Below, in pieces: positions 27,701-35,305 of a stretch of DNA of 64,000 bases. This DNA comes from Photobacterium galatheae (lineage in GTDB: Bacteria; Pseudomonadota; Gammaproteobacteria; Enterobacterales; Vibrionaceae): assembly GCF_000695255.1 (NCBI RefSeq), contig NZ_JMIB01000005.1, positions 1 to 64,000 on the forward strand, in the 5' to 3' direction. The notes beneath the pieces were generated by a model. The model did no database searches and had not been told where the DNA came from. It saw only the letters and a list, made by a program, of their open reading frames with translations. Numbering within the stretch: position 1 is the first letter of the stretch; every line of letters begins with the position of its first letter. Made by a program: the position numbers and the translations under genes.

Positions 27701-30700
27701 GATTGTGCCATCAATGACAGATGTGGACAGCAGCTCGCTGAGCCTGCTGGTGACTGCATCGCCGCAGCACGGCAGCTTGACGGCACAAAGTGGCTTCACT
27801 GCGCAGAGTGGCGGCTGGCTATATACGCCGCAGGCCGATTTTAACGGGTCCGATACTTTCAGTTATCAGGTGACAGACGGGGAGCTTGTCTCTGCGACCT
27901 ATACGGTGACGGTCACCGTGACGCCAGTGAATGACATCCCTGTGATTCTCTCGGACAGCTATCAGTTCAAAGCCAATGCACAGGGCCGTTATGTGCTGGA
28001 TGTGCTGAGTAACGACAGCGATATCGATCAGGATCCGCTGTCTCTGCTCTGGGCGACGACTGAGAAGGGCACGGTGTCGATTGAAAACGGGCAAGTGATT
28101 CTGACAACCACCCAACAGGGGACGATGTCTCTGAAATATGCCGCCAGCGATGGTGAGGCGGATCAACAGGTCGGGCAGGTCACTGTGGTGATTGAATCGG
28201 CCGACAGTCAGCCGCCGGTAATTCAGGCACCCGCGGATGTTGAGGTGAGTGCAACGGGCCTGTTTACCCGGGTCAATCTGGGCGTTGCGAAGGCCACGGA
28301 CAGTCAGGGCAAGGCACTGGCGGTGTCTGTGGTGGACCGGAAACCGTTCTTCAAACCGGGTAAACACACCGTGTACTGGCGTGCAGTGGATGCCAGTGGA
28401 CGTGAGTCGCAGGCCAGTCAGCAGGTGATCGTGAATCCTCAGGTGTCGATCGCCAAAGATGGAAAGACCACGGAAGGCACCACGCATAAAGTCCGTGTCT
28501 ATCTCAATGGTCCGGCACCGGCATATCCGGTGACCGTGCCTTACACCGTAGCAGGTACCAGTGACGGCAGTGATCACACGCTGACCAATGGTGAAGTTGT
28601 GATTCAGAGCGGCACCGAAGGTGTGATTGAATTTGATGTGCTGAGTGATTCAGTGCCGGAAGGGATGGAGACCCTGGAAATTACCCTGTCTCCGTTGGAG
28701 AATAATCTCGGCAGTAAATCGCACTATACCCTCAGCATTCTGGAAGAGAATGTTGCGCCGTCGGTCACGGCATCCGTGGTTCAGGACAGCGAATCCCGCC
28801 ATATTATTGATGCCTCCGGCGGTTCGGTGACCGTGACGGCCAGCGTCGCGGATCCGAATACGGGCGACAGTCACAGTTACCTGTGGGAAGCCAGCGACAG
28901 TGCGATGGCAAACCTCAGTACCGAGGACAGTCAGTTCATTTTTGCCCCGGGGGCCTTAACACAGGGCGTGTATTCACTGACGCTGACCGTCACGGACAAT
29001 GGTTCTCCGAATCTGTCGGTGAAACAACAGATTTACCTGGAGGTGGTTGCACAATTAGCCCAACTGGGTGGCGGAGACAGTGACGGGGACTTGCTGCCAG
29101 ATGATCAGGAAGGTTACACCGATGGTGATTCGGACGGTATTCCGGATTATCTGGATGTGATCACTGACTGTAATGTCGTGCAGGAGCAGGCCGTGGTCTC
29201 TGACCGCTATCTGGTTGAAGGGGATCCGGGCGTTTGTCTGCGCAAAGGAATGACAGTGGCCGGGAATAAACTGGGGGGCGCTCAGTTGCAAGCGGATGAA
29301 ATTCCGTCTGACAGCGGTGCTCAGAATATCGGGGGCGTGTTTGACTTTGTCGCCCACGGGTTACCGGTGGCAGGTCAGCGCTATCAGGTGGTTCTGCCAC
29401 AGCGCTTGCCGATTCCTGCCAATGCCGTTTATCGCAAGTACACCGAATCGCAGGGGTGGGTGAATTACGTCATCGATGCGCAGAACTTTGTGTCTTCTGC
29501 ACCGGGCGAAGCCGGTTACTGTCCGCCACCGGGAGACAGCCTGTGGCAGACCGGTCTGCGTGAAGGAGACTGGTGTGTGCAACTGACCATTCAGGATGGC
29601 GGCCCGAATGATGACGACGGTCAGGTGAATGGCAGCGTGATGGATCCGGGCGGTGTCGGTGTTCCGGTCAGTCCGAATCAGCTGCCGCAAGCGCAGGACG
29701 ATAACCTGCTGCTGAACCGGAACGGCGAAATCACTATTGACGTGCTGGCCAATGACACTGACGCCGATCATGATCCGCTGACGGTGATGGCTTCCTCGGT
29801 CGATTTCGGGGCAGCGACGCTGGTGTCGAATCAGGTGCACTATACAGCCCCTCACGGGTTCTATGGGGTGGCGACGATCAGTTACAGCATTTCTGACGGT
29901 ATGGGCGGCACGGCCAATGCTGAAGCGAAAGTGACCGTGCTGAACAGTGATTATCCGGTTGCCCTGAACGATACGGTACAAACCGATGATCAAACTGCGG
30001 TGGTGATTGCGGTGCTGGGGAACGATAGTGATGCGGATGGCGACAGCCTGTCTGTGATTGCTGCTGTGGCAGACCGGGGCACGGTGAGTATCAATGGCGA
30101 TCAGACCTTAACCTTTACGCCAGAAGCGGGTTATGCAGGTGACAGTGTGATTACGTACCGGATTCAGGATGCGACCGGACTGGAAGCCAGTGCTCAGGCA
30201 CGCGTGACGACAACGCTCAAGGAAGACATGGTGGTGAAAAATCGGGGGGCTGGTGCGATGTCGGCCATGATGTTACTGCTGTTGGGTGGCATTGGTGTGA
30301 TGCGTCGCTGGGGCGGGCGTTTGCTTGCGCTGGTGCTGAGTTTACTGACTTTCAACAGTCAGGCCGCCTGGTATGTCGATGCCGAACTTGGCGTCAGTCA
30401 GGCCAGTGAGCGTCATACGCAACCTGCTGATACCGCGGTGTCTCTGGATGATACGGATACGACTTGGTCTTTCGGCGTTGGCTATGAAACCGACAATCAG
30501 TGGCTGCTGACCGCACGCTATGTGGATCAGGGCGAAGGCGAAGCGACGCTGACCCCTGATGGCCTGACAGCCAGCGATTATCATCAGCAAGTGTCGAAGG
30601 CGACGCCAGCACTGACATCCGGTGTGGCGCTGGATGTTCGGTATCCCGTGTTGGCTGATAACGACTTCCGGTTGCTATTGGGGGGCGGGGTATACCGCTG

Positions 30701-30899
30701 GGAAGTGGATTACCGCAGTACCCATCTGGGAGAGACGATCAAATCGTCTGACTGGGGCGTCGACCCCTATCTGACGATTGGGATCGATTATCGTCTGCAT
30801 CCTGCCTGGCTGGCGGGTGTGAAGTTCAACCGTTATTTCATTGATATCAATGACATCAGCCAGACCTCTCTGACGCTGACTTACCAGTTCGGACAGTAA
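21771..30899 (+). CDS. Giant surface adhesin with Ig/cadherin repeats and C-terminal beta-barrel
   Basis: A 3042-residue secreted protein. Order: extended signal peptide (hydrophobic 41-61, cleavage after AYA); Ser/Arg/Thr linker (about 127-147); Ig-like domains; seven near-identical 98-residue Ig-like repeats (about 503-1180); a Big_5-like domain (APYISALSPADDATDV, about 1181-1285); cadherin-like tandem repeats with ND(S)D calcium motifs (about 1297-1775); two He_PIG-like domains (FDPQTGRLSG, about 1777-1957); further cadherin-like, HYR-like (about 2147-2223), Calx-beta-like (about 2225-2327) and PKD-like domains; an Asp-rich TSP3-like stretch (about 2434-2464); two cadherin-like repeats (about 2642-2817); a hydrophobic segment with RRW (about 2826-2846); and an 8-strand OmpA-like barrel (about 2863-3042). 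It likely binds Ca2+ and mediates adhesion or biofilm. Confidence 0.9.
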   Translation: MINGQMMSHLAQATRRLFTCSDEVSAESLSLHPVQKDVTRWVTSLALGLAGSQLLMTAAYAEEHFPSQGQPRPVETQTAPVTTKVQPNAGLEFDLNTFLAQTHHLKKGVQAGKQVVGELTTGIVGPSSRTGSRTDFRTDSRTDSQTGTGSRAGEAMNAAWECYGGLCYGGPYDGKICSTDSECNSAPSNHAPSNISLTSTSINQSATASGADVGTLSTTDTDSGDTHSYSLVSQGSSVSGSCTSDAENSQFQINSATLETGSALSAGNYNVCIQTHDGTTTYQKSFTITVADDVAPAVPSTPDLSSGSDSGTSDSDNLTKNLTLTFTGTAEAGSTVELFSDQVGSTPLGAGSVTGGNWSITTSALSSGLTHVITAKAKDGNNNQSAASSGLTVIIDTTAPSGHSVALDLSHYNSSNAGNASFTFTSGEVGAEYSYTISSNGGGTPVTGSGTLSNASQTLNGIDLSGLSDGTLTLSVTLTDAAGNTATAVTGNATLDTAKPGIVITSNKATVKQGETAAVSFTLSESSSDFVVGDIQVSGGSLSDFTGSGLAYSAIFTPDANSEAVATIDVAADGFTDTAGNGNTAATQLTISVDTISPMVTITSDKAALKQGETASLTFTLSESSSNFSAGDIVVAGGTLSNFTGSGTSYSATYTPNANITLGTIDIAANVFTDSVGNGNTAAIQLSLAIDDIPPTVTITSDKASLKQGETATVTFTLSESSSNFAAGDVIVSGGTLSNFTGSGTSYSATLTPSANSTAGATVDVAAGVFTDAAGNDNTAASQLAISVDTVQPSVTISSDKATLKQGETATVTFTLSESSSDFAAGDVIVSGGALSNFTGSGTSYTATFTPDANSTAGATIDVASGVFTDPNGNGNLAASQLAISVDTLQPMVTITSNKGALKQGETATVTFTLSESSSDFAAGDVIVSGGTLSNFNGSSTGYTATFTPDANSTAGATVDVAAGVFTDSAGNGNTAASQLAISVDTQLPTVSIISDKAALKQGETATVTFTLSESSSDFAAGDVIVSGGTLSNFTGSGTSYSATLTPSANSTAGATVDVAAGVFTDAAGNDNTAASQLAISVDTVQPTAIISSDKATLKQGETATVTVTLSESSTDFTAGDMTVSGGTLSQFTGSGTSYTAILTPATDGDITLDIASGRFTDPNGNANLAATQLVLTYDGTAPYISALSPADDATDVSYQSNLVIAFSEAIQAGAGSLSIVDATTSTLLANYAMTDSAVSISGDTLTVSPSQTFVPTHAYYVTMTNDALTDDAGNAFAGFSSETFFNFTIANAQPVATDDTASVPEDDLIAIDVLSNDSDADSQLNPASVTVVTAPQHGSTSINTGTGTITYTPDENFAGTETFTYQVEDIYGAVSSVATVTVTVTPVADAPVATADVGSTDEDTLVALDVLANDSDVDAGDTLQASTLTIVTQPAHGSASVENGKIQYQPEANFAGTDTLTYTVKDSTGLVSNTASVTINVAGVNDAPQTVADALSVNEDESGVVDVLANDSDIDGTLAPNTVQVITQPQNGQASVAADGKVTYTPSANYFGNDSFTYVVQDDLGATSQPATVTVTVASVNDAPVVADDTATLLEDTPHTVNVLGNDQDIDGTIQANTLAIVTQPVQGSVVVESSGAVVYTPALNFSGEDQFTYRVNDDQGATSNIATVTMTVQAVNDAPVANNDQSTTQEDTAVDISVIANDSDLDGTLDLNSIQVQTPPQFGQLLDLGNGSLRYTPDANQSGDDSFTYTIDDNEGSVSNTATVSVTVETVNDAPTISGTPSLSVDQDQNYEFLPTASDIENDGLTFSIANMPAWASFDPQTGRLSGVPDNDAVGQYTNVIISVSDGDKTTALPSFTITVNNVNDAPAISGQPQDQVSEDSAYSFMPQATDIDQDTLTFSIQNKPAWASFDPQTGQLSGTPDNSHVGTTSGIVISVSDGPETASLPAFDITVVNVNDPPEGENLTVSLAEDQTLSIVPSMTDVDSSSLSLLVTASPQHGSLTAQSGFTAQSGGWLYTPQADFNGSDTFSYQVTDGELVSATYTVTVTVTPVNDIPVILSDSYQFKANAQGRYVLDVLSNDSDIDQDPLSLLWATTEKGTVSIENGQVILTTTQQGTMSLKYAASDGEADQQVGQVTVVIESADSQPPVIQAPADVEVSATGLFTRVNLGVAKATDSQGKALAVSVVDRKPFFKPGKHTVYWRAVDASGRESQASQQVIVNPQVSIAKDGKTTEGTTHKVRVYLNGPAPAYPVTVPYTVAGTSDGSDHTLTNGEVVIQSGTEGVIEFDVLSDSVPEGMETLEITLSPLENNLGSKSHYTLSILEENVAPSVTASVVQDSESRHIIDASGGSVTVTASVADPNTGDSHSYLWEASDSAMANLSTEDSQFIFAPGALTQGVYSLTLTVTDNGSPNLSVKQQIYLEVVAQLAQLGGGDSDGDLLPDDQEGYTDGDSDGIPDYLDVITDCNVVQEQAVVSDRYLVEGDPGVCLRKGMTVAGNKLGGAQLQADEIPSDSGAQNIGGVFDFVAHGLPVAGQRYQVVLPQRLPIPANAVYRKYTESQGWVNYVIDAQNFVSSAPGEAGYCPPPGDSLWQTGLREGDWCVQLTIQDGGPNDDDGQVNGSVMDPGGVGVPVSPNQLPQAQDDNLLLNRNGEITIDVLANDTDADHDPLTVMASSVDFGAATLVSNQVHYTAPHGFYGVATISYSISDGMGGTANAEAKVTVLNSDYPVALNDTVQTDDQTAVVIAVLGNDSDADGDSLSVIAAVADRGTVSINGDQTLTFTPEAGYAGDSVITYRIQDATGLEASAQARVTTTLKEDMVVKNRGAGAMSAMMLLLLGGIGVMRRWGGRLLALVLSLLTFNSQAAWYVDAELGVSQASERHTQPADTAVSLDDTDTTWSFGVGYETDNQWLLTARYVDQGEGEATLTPDGLTASDYHQQVSKATPALTSGVALDVRYPVLADNDFRLLLGGGVYRWEVDYRSTHLGETIKSSDWGVDPYLTIGIDYRLHPAWLAGVKFNRYFIDINDISQTSLTLTYQFGQ
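22151..22210 (+). repeat. In-frame 12-bp minisatellite in the adhesin gene
   Basis: Five head-to-tail 12-base units, close to TTCCCGAACGGG or TTCCCGAACAGA, encode a repeating four-residue [S/F]-R-T-[G/D] linker between the signal peptide and the first domains. Being a multiple of three, slippage changes linker length without a frameshift. Confidence 0.8.
23277..25330 (+). repeat. Seven tandem 294-bp repeats in the adhesin gene
   Basis: Units begin at about 23277, 23571, 23865, 24159, 24453, 24747 and 25041, each 294 bases (98 codons) and opening with a strand like TSDKAxLKQGETATVTFTL. Stretches are almost identical between units (for example around GGAGATGTGATTGTCTCTGG), the pattern left by recent duplication or gene conversion. 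Copy number probably varies between strains. Confidence 0.9.
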
Positions 30900-30913
30900 C
30901 CTGAGTTGTGAAA

Positions 30914-30946
30914 CAAAAAATGCTGGCTTCGGCCAGCATTTTTTAT
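30914..30946. terminator. Bidirectional rho-independent terminator
   Basis: AAAAAATGCTGGC and GCCAGCATTTTTT pair around a TTCG tetraloop. A-run on one side and T-run on the other let it end both the adhesin mRNA and the convergent AMMECR1/MEMO1 mRNA. Confidence 0.93.
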
Positions 30947-30985
30947 GAATGACAGTGAGAGCGGTCAGGGATGCCAGATGGTGAT

Positions 30986-31600
30986 TTAAGCCAAAGGCGT
31001 AAAATACTTCCCTTTCATCTGGGTTATCGTAAAGGTTTTTACCCGGACATTGGGAGACCAGTGGTTCATTGGCCAGCCTGCCTTTTGTTTCAGTGCTTTG
31101 ATGAAGGCAGCTGGGTTGGGCAGTTTCTCCCAGACCTGCGGCAGAAACACGGCTTGCGAATAATGTTCGGTCAGAATGACGCCGACCTTGTGTTGCTCAA
31201 GATAGGCCAGCAGTTCTTCTTCCGAGTTGACAGAAAGGAGCTTTGGCTCTGAGAGCACTGAGATCTCAATCGTCAGGCTATCCAGCTGCTCTTCGGTGAG
31301 CGGCATGAAGCGTCTGTCCTGATAGGCACTGTCTCTGGCTTTGTTATGGACTTCAATGACCAGCGGCTCGTTGGCTGTGACGGTGCCCAGGCAGCCCTGA
31401 AGTGTGCCATCCACTTCAAGGGTGACAAAGCAGGCACCTTTGGCGCGTAGCTTGCGGTGATACAAATCCAGTTGCGGCGGAAGCGGCAGATCATCGGAAA
31501 AATGGCTGCGGATGGCCTCTCGGGCAATATCCAGCAGTTGCGTCATTTCTCCCTTATTCAGGGCTGGCTTCTCCGGGGGCAGACACGAGGTAACTGACAT
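30986..31600 (-). CDS. amrA: AMMECR1 domain protein (AmmeMemoRadiSam system)
   Basis: A roughly 204-residue AMMECR1-fold protein, with LRAKGACFVTLEVDGTLQGCLGTVTA containing the invariant LRGCxG-like core, then RDSAYQDRRFMPLTEEQLDSLTIEISVLS and WSPNVRVKTFTITQM. It forms the conserved trio with MEMO1 and a radical-SAM enzyme, whose chemistry is not settled. I take the ATG at 31600, which overlaps the MEMO1 end by 47 bases; longer readings extend further into MEMO1. Confidence 0.85.
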   Translation of the reverse strand: MSVTSCLPPEKPALNKGEMTQLLDIAREAIRSHFSDDLPLPPQLDLYHRKLRAKGACFVTLEVDGTLQGCLGTVTANEPLVIEVHNKARDSAYQDRRFMPLTEEQLDSLTIEISVLSEPKLLSVNSEEELLAYLEQHKVGVILTEHYSQAVFLPQVWEKLPNPAAFIKALKQKAGWPMNHWSPNVRVKTFTITQMKGKYFTPLA

Positions 31601-32357
31601 ATCCAACGACTCTCTCCTTATCTCCGGCCGCCATGTCGCCGGAGTTTTTATATTCAACTTGTTTTAAATCATAGCCTCTTTGCTTCGCCAGTAATAACAA
31701 GGTGTTGATCCCGGTTGCGCCACAGGCTTGCTGAGGCGTTAACGACGGATCGAACTTTTCAATCACTTTCAGAGTTCGGTGATCGATATCCTGTGCATCT
31801 GCATAGGGGTGGTAATGGCTCAGATCGCTACTAATCACCAGCAGCGTGTTGTTCTGCCACAAGGTATCCAAGATTTCTGCCAGTCGTATTGGGGAAATAT
31901 CACCAGTGAGGATCGGCAGCAGGGTAAATTCTGGCAGGCAACTCTGAAGGAAAGGCAATTGCACTTCCAGGCAATGTTCCAGCTCGTGAATATGATCTGA
32001 AATAACAATATCATCGAAATGTGACAATTTTTCAACAGACGTCACGTCTATCTGGACATGGCCTAACGGTGTGGCGAAATACTGAACACTGGGTAGGGCG
32101 CAGCCTTCAAAGGCATAATAATGACTGGGGCCAATCAGAATGACTTTCTGATACAAATGCCCGGTTCTTTTCAGCCATCGGTAAGCCCTGGCAGCGACTT
32201 TGCCGGAGAATATATATCCCGCATGCGGCACGATCAGTGCTCTGGGCAATGCTGTGGTTTTGTCTGGGGTGATCAGCCATTGACTGAGCAGTTTGCTCAG
32301 TTCAAACGGCGAAGCCTGATAAAACCGACCGGCGACGGCAGGGACACGAATGGTCAT
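31554..32357 (-). CDS. amrB: MEMO1 family protein (AmmeMemoRadiSam system)
   Basis: A 267-residue MEMO1/LigB-like dioxygenase-fold protein. The family motifs are clear: RVPAVAGRFYQASP, ALIVPHAGYIFSGKVAARAY (metal-site His), VILIGPSHYYAF, EHCLEVQLPFL, SSDLSHYHPY and ACGATGINTLLLLA. It is upstream of and overlapping the AMMECR1 gene and divergent from the radical-SAM partner across 163 bases. A GAGGA site precedes the ATG. Confidence 0.92.
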   Translation of the reverse strand: MTIRVPAVAGRFYQASPFELSKLLSQWLITPDKTTALPRALIVPHAGYIFSGKVAARAYRWLKRTGHLYQKVILIGPSHYYAFEGCALPSVQYFATPLGHVQIDVTSVEKLSHFDDIVISDHIHELEHCLEVQLPFLQSCLPEFTLLPILTGDISPIRLAEILDTLWQNNTLLVISSDLSHYHPYADAQDIDHRTLKVIEKFDPSLTPQQACGATGINTLLLLAKQRGYDLKQVEYKNSGDMAAGDKERVVGYVSYLVSAPGEASPE

Positions 32358-32520
32358 CGTCTGGTCCTCTATCTTCGAACAGGTCCCTGAACAGTTTCCT
32401 GAACAGATCTGTACGAGTTGATCCGGTCATGCCATCGAACGTGCATCAGACATCACGTGGGTTCTGGCGGTGACCAACTATATTTAAGTATAGAAAGGAT
32501 TAATTTCGTGGAGCATTTCC

Positions 32521-33645
32521 ATGGCTCAGTCTCATCCGATACGACGCGATCAGCATGCTGCAGAAACATGCCCTCCGGAACGCTGGCCAACCCAGTACTG
32601 GCATCAGTTAGATGACGGCCGGGTGGTGTGCGATGTCTGTCCAAGGCATTGCGGGCTTCGTGAGGGTAAGCGAGGCGCCTGCTTTGTACGAATGGCGGAG
32701 CATGGCCAGATTGTGCTGACGAGTTACGGCCGTTCCAGTGGCTTCTGTATCGATCCGATTGAGAAAAAGCCCCTGAACCATTTTTATCCGGGCAGCTCGG
32801 TTTTATCTTTCGGGACGGCCGGGTGTAATCTGGGCTGTAAATTCTGCCAGAACTGGAGTATTAGCAAATCGCGTGAAATCGATACCTTAGGGTCAACGGC
32901 GATGCCTGAGCAAATTGCCCGGGCAGCGCAACAGCATGGCTGCGATTCGATTGCCTTTACCTATAACGATCCGGTGATTTTCATGGAATATGCGATGGAC
33001 TGCGCCGATGCCTGTCACGCGCACGGGATTCATAGTGTGGCCGTGAGTGCCGGTTATATCTGTGATGCGCCGCGACAGGTGTTTTATCAGAAAATGGACG
33101 CGGCGAATATCGACCTGAAAGCGTTTACAGAGCACTTCTATCACAAGATTTGCAGCGGGCATCTGGCCCCGGTGCTGGATACTTTGTTGTATCTGAGGCA
33201 TGAAACCCGGGTGTGGTTTGAAATCACGACACTGCTGATCCCGGGTGAAAATGACAGTCCGGCTGAAATCGAAGCCATGTCACGCTGGATCATGGACAAT
33301 CTCGGCCCAGATATCCCGCTGCATTTCAGCGCGTTTCATCCGGATTTTAAAATGATGGATACCCCGCCGACGCCGCCGGCAACCGTCAAACGGGCGAGAC
33401 AGATTGCGCTGGATGCCGGTCTGAATTATGTCTACGTCGGGAATATTTTTGATGAAGCTGGCGACAGTACCTATTGCCCTGGCTGCGGAACCCGGGTGAT
33501 TACACGCAACTGGTATGCGCTGGGGGATTATGAACTGACCGACAAAGGCTGCTGTCAGCACTGTGGTTACCAGCTTGCCGGACGGTTTACCACGCCCGGT
33601 GAAAGTTTTGGACGCAGACGGATTCCGATTCGGATCAGTGCCTGA
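32521..33645 (+). CDS. amrS: AmmeMemoRadiSam system radical SAM enzyme
   Basis: A 374-residue radical-SAM enzyme. The [4Fe-4S]/SAM motif is C102-x3-C106-x2-C109 (GTAGCNLGCKFCQN). An extra N-terminal Cys cluster (C37, C40, C44, C54) and a C-terminal CPGC/CQHC zinc-ribbon pair are typical of the AmrS subfamily, and the KPLNHFYPG and FTYNDPVIF blocks agree. It is divergent from the MEMO1/AMMECR1 operon, so all three family partners are together here. The substrate is unknown. Confidence 0.93.
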   Translation: MAQSHPIRRDQHAAETCPPERWPTQYWHQLDDGRVVCDVCPRHCGLREGKRGACFVRMAEHGQIVLTSYGRSSGFCIDPIEKKPLNHFYPGSSVLSFGTAGCNLGCKFCQNWSISKSREIDTLGSTAMPEQIARAAQQHGCDSIAFTYNDPVIFMEYAMDCADACHAHGIHSVAVSAGYICDAPRQVFYQKMDAANIDLKAFTEHFYHKICSGHLAPVLDTLLYLRHETRVWFEITTLLIPGENDSPAEIEAMSRWIMDNLGPDIPLHFSAFHPDFKMMDTPPTPPATVKRARQIALDAGLNYVYVGNIFDEAGDSTYCPGCGTRVITRNWYALGDYELTDKGCCQHCGYQLAGRFTTPGESFGRRRIPIRISA

Positions 33646-33733
33646 TGACGTTAAAACCGACAAGTTCGTCAATTGGGTTTTACTCTGTTGCAGCTTTGCT
33701 TTATCTTACCGCTTTCCGAAAAGCCAACAGAGA

Positions 33734-34042
33734 ATGTCCCACATGACTATCGAAGCATTGCATCAGTTTCAGAATCTGGTGATTACTCAGCCTAACTGCC
33801 CTTACTGCGTGAGAGCGAAAGCAATCCTTGACGGGCGTGGGACAGACTATACGACACTGGTGCTGGGTCAGGATCTGGAAAAAACCGAGATGGTTGCTTT
33901 CATTGAGCAGGTGGCCAACACCACAGTACGCACGGTGCCGCAAATTATTCTGGATGGCCGGTATATCGGGGGGCATGATGACCTGGTCGCTTTCTTGGAG
34001 CGGCAGGTTGATCACGACGCGCTCAGTGATTTCGAATTGTGA
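33734..34042 (+). CDS. Glutaredoxin
   Basis: A roughly 102-residue thioredoxin-fold redox protein that reduces disulfides using glutathione. The active site CPYC lies in TQPNCPYCVRAK, and the cis-proline and GSH loop TVPQIILDGRYIGGHDDL is intact. The start could be the ATG at 33734 or 33743; a much longer upstream frame has no ribosome site. It is followed by a terminator, so it is separate from the OsmC gene. Confidence 0.92.
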   Translation: MSHMTIEALHQFQNLVITQPNCPYCVRAKAILDGRGTDYTTLVLGQDLEKTEMVAFIEQVANTTVRTVPQIILDGRYIGGHDDLVAFLERQVDHDALSDFEL

Positions 34043-34044
34043 TG

Positions 34045-34073
34045 AAAAAGGCTCCCGGCGGGGGCCTTTTTCT
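34045..34073 (+). terminator. Rho-independent terminator after glutaredoxin
   Basis: AAAAAGGCTCCC pairs with GGGGGCCTTTTT around a short GGC loop, with a T-run. Confidence 0.88.
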
Positions 34074-34108
34074 TTATTGATGATCTTTTTAGTAAGGAGA
34101 CGACAGAA

Positions 34109-34561
34109 ATGAGCTTCCATGTAAAAGTGATCTGGCAAGGCAACAGTCAGCCCGGAGAAGCATTCAGCCGGGATCATCAAATTCATTTCGGCAGCGGTCA
34201 GCAGGTTCAGGGCTCATCTGCACCGGAATACCAGGGCAGTGCCGATAAAATCAATCCGGAAGAAAGCCTGATGTCGGCCTTGTCTTCCTGTCATATGCTG
34301 ACGTTTCTGGCAATTGCGCATCTGAAGCGTCTGCCGGTTGCCAGTTATCAGGATAGCGTGACCGCAGAGCTGGGGCAGAATGAGGCCGGCAAAACCAAAG
34401 TGGCTGTGATTGACCTGAACCCCCAGATCACTTTTGCAGCAGGGATTGAAGTCTCCCCAGAGGTGCTGGAAAAAATGCACCAGAAAGCTCACGCGAATTG
34501 TTTTATTGCGAACAGTTTAAATGTGACGGTTCGTTTAGATGGTAAGGAGTTCGAGCATTGA
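34109..34561 (+). CDS. OsmC family peroxiredoxin
   Basis: A 150-residue OsmC/Ohr-fold protein that probably reduces organic or fatty-acid peroxides. The reactive cysteines lie in SALSSCHMLTFLAIA (about residue 62) and in HANCFIANS (about residue 131), with the partner Glu in NPEESL. A strong AAGGAG site precedes the ATG. It shares a 4-base overlap with the MOSC gene downstream and is likely translationally coupled. Confidence 0.9.
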   Translation: MSFHVKVIWQGNSQPGEAFSRDHQIHFGSGQQVQGSSAPEYQGSADKINPEESLMSALSSCHMLTFLAIAHLKRLPVASYQDSVTAELGQNEAGKTKVAVIDLNPQITFAAGIEVSPEVLEKMHQKAHANCFIANSLNVTVRLDGKEFEH

Positions 34562-35247
34562 TCAATCCAGAAACAAGCCTATTGTTACAGGGGCTGTATG
34601 CAGGGAAAGTGGCGCAGCATTTCGGCATCACAACCGCGATGGTCAAACAACCGGTCATGGGTCAGATGTATTTGTCTGAGACTGGGCTGGCCGAGGATGA
34701 ATGTGCTGAAGTGAGATTCCACGGTGGGAAGGAAAGAGCACTGCATCAGTATCCGCAGGAGCATTATGCGTTCTGGCAGCAGCAATATCCTGAGCGCGAG
34801 TGGGTGTCTCCGAGTATGGGTGAAAACCTCAGTTCGCTGGGGATGACGGAAGACAATGTTCGCATCGGCGATCGCTATCGCTGGGGGGAAGCCATCATCG
34901 AAATCAGCCAGCCTCGTTCGCCCTGTTTTAAAATGAATGCGCGCTGGGATCTTCAGGGCTTTTCTGAAGTGATGCAGACATCGGGTCGCTGTGGCTGGCT
35001 ATACCGTGTAATTCAGCCCGGTTATGTCAGTGCTGAGGAGCCTTTGGTACTGATTCAGGCCGGGGATGAGCGCTTTACGGTCAAACAGGTACTGGACTGG
35101 TATTTCAATGATCCGATGAATGTGGACAAGTTGCGTCTGTTGCAGTCATGTCGCGCATTATCAGAGAAATGGCGGGGCACGATTGGTAAGCGTCTGGAAA
35201 CGGGCGAACTGGAAAACTGGCAATTCCGCCTGAAAGGAAAAGCCTGA
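34558..35247 (+). CDS. MOSC domain protein (YiiM-like)
   Basis: A 229-residue molybdenum-cofactor-binding MOSC-fold enzyme, similar in length to E. coli YiiM, which reduces N-hydroxylated compounds. Blocks are FHGGKERALHQYPQEHY and SMGENLSSLGM, with the Moco-ligating Cys of SPCFKM. The start is a TTG at 34558 overlapping the upstream stop (catTGA); AAGGAG nine bases earlier supports it. The C-terminal 60 residues are the helical YiiM extension. Confidence 0.9.
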   Translation: MINPETSLLLQGLYAGKVAQHFGITTAMVKQPVMGQMYLSETGLAEDECAEVRFHGGKERALHQYPQEHYAFWQQQYPEREWVSPSMGENLSSLGMTEDNVRIGDRYRWGEAIIEISQPRSPCFKMNARWDLQGFSEVMQTSGRCGWLYRVIQPGYVSAEEPLVLIQAGDERFTVKQVLDWYFNDPMNVDKLRLLQSCRALSEKWRGTIGKRLETGELENWQFRLKGKA

Positions 35248-35255
35248 AGCAAACA

Positions 35256-35281
35256 AAACGGGCCGAATGATGGCCCGTTGA
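35256..35281. terminator. Hairpin after the MOSC gene
   Basis: AACGGGCC pairs with GGCCCGTT around a 7-base loop between the MOSC gene and the convergent small membrane gene. The T-run is short, so it is a moderate bidirectional terminator. Confidence 0.6.
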
Positions 35282-35305
35282 TTCAGGAATGTGTTTGCAG
35301 TCAGC

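Noticed and set aside
21969-30618. Many long minus-strand frames opposite the adhesin
   Set aside because: They mirror the repeat structure and GC-rich codon bias of the adhesin gene; none has a ribosome site or recognisable protein pattern.
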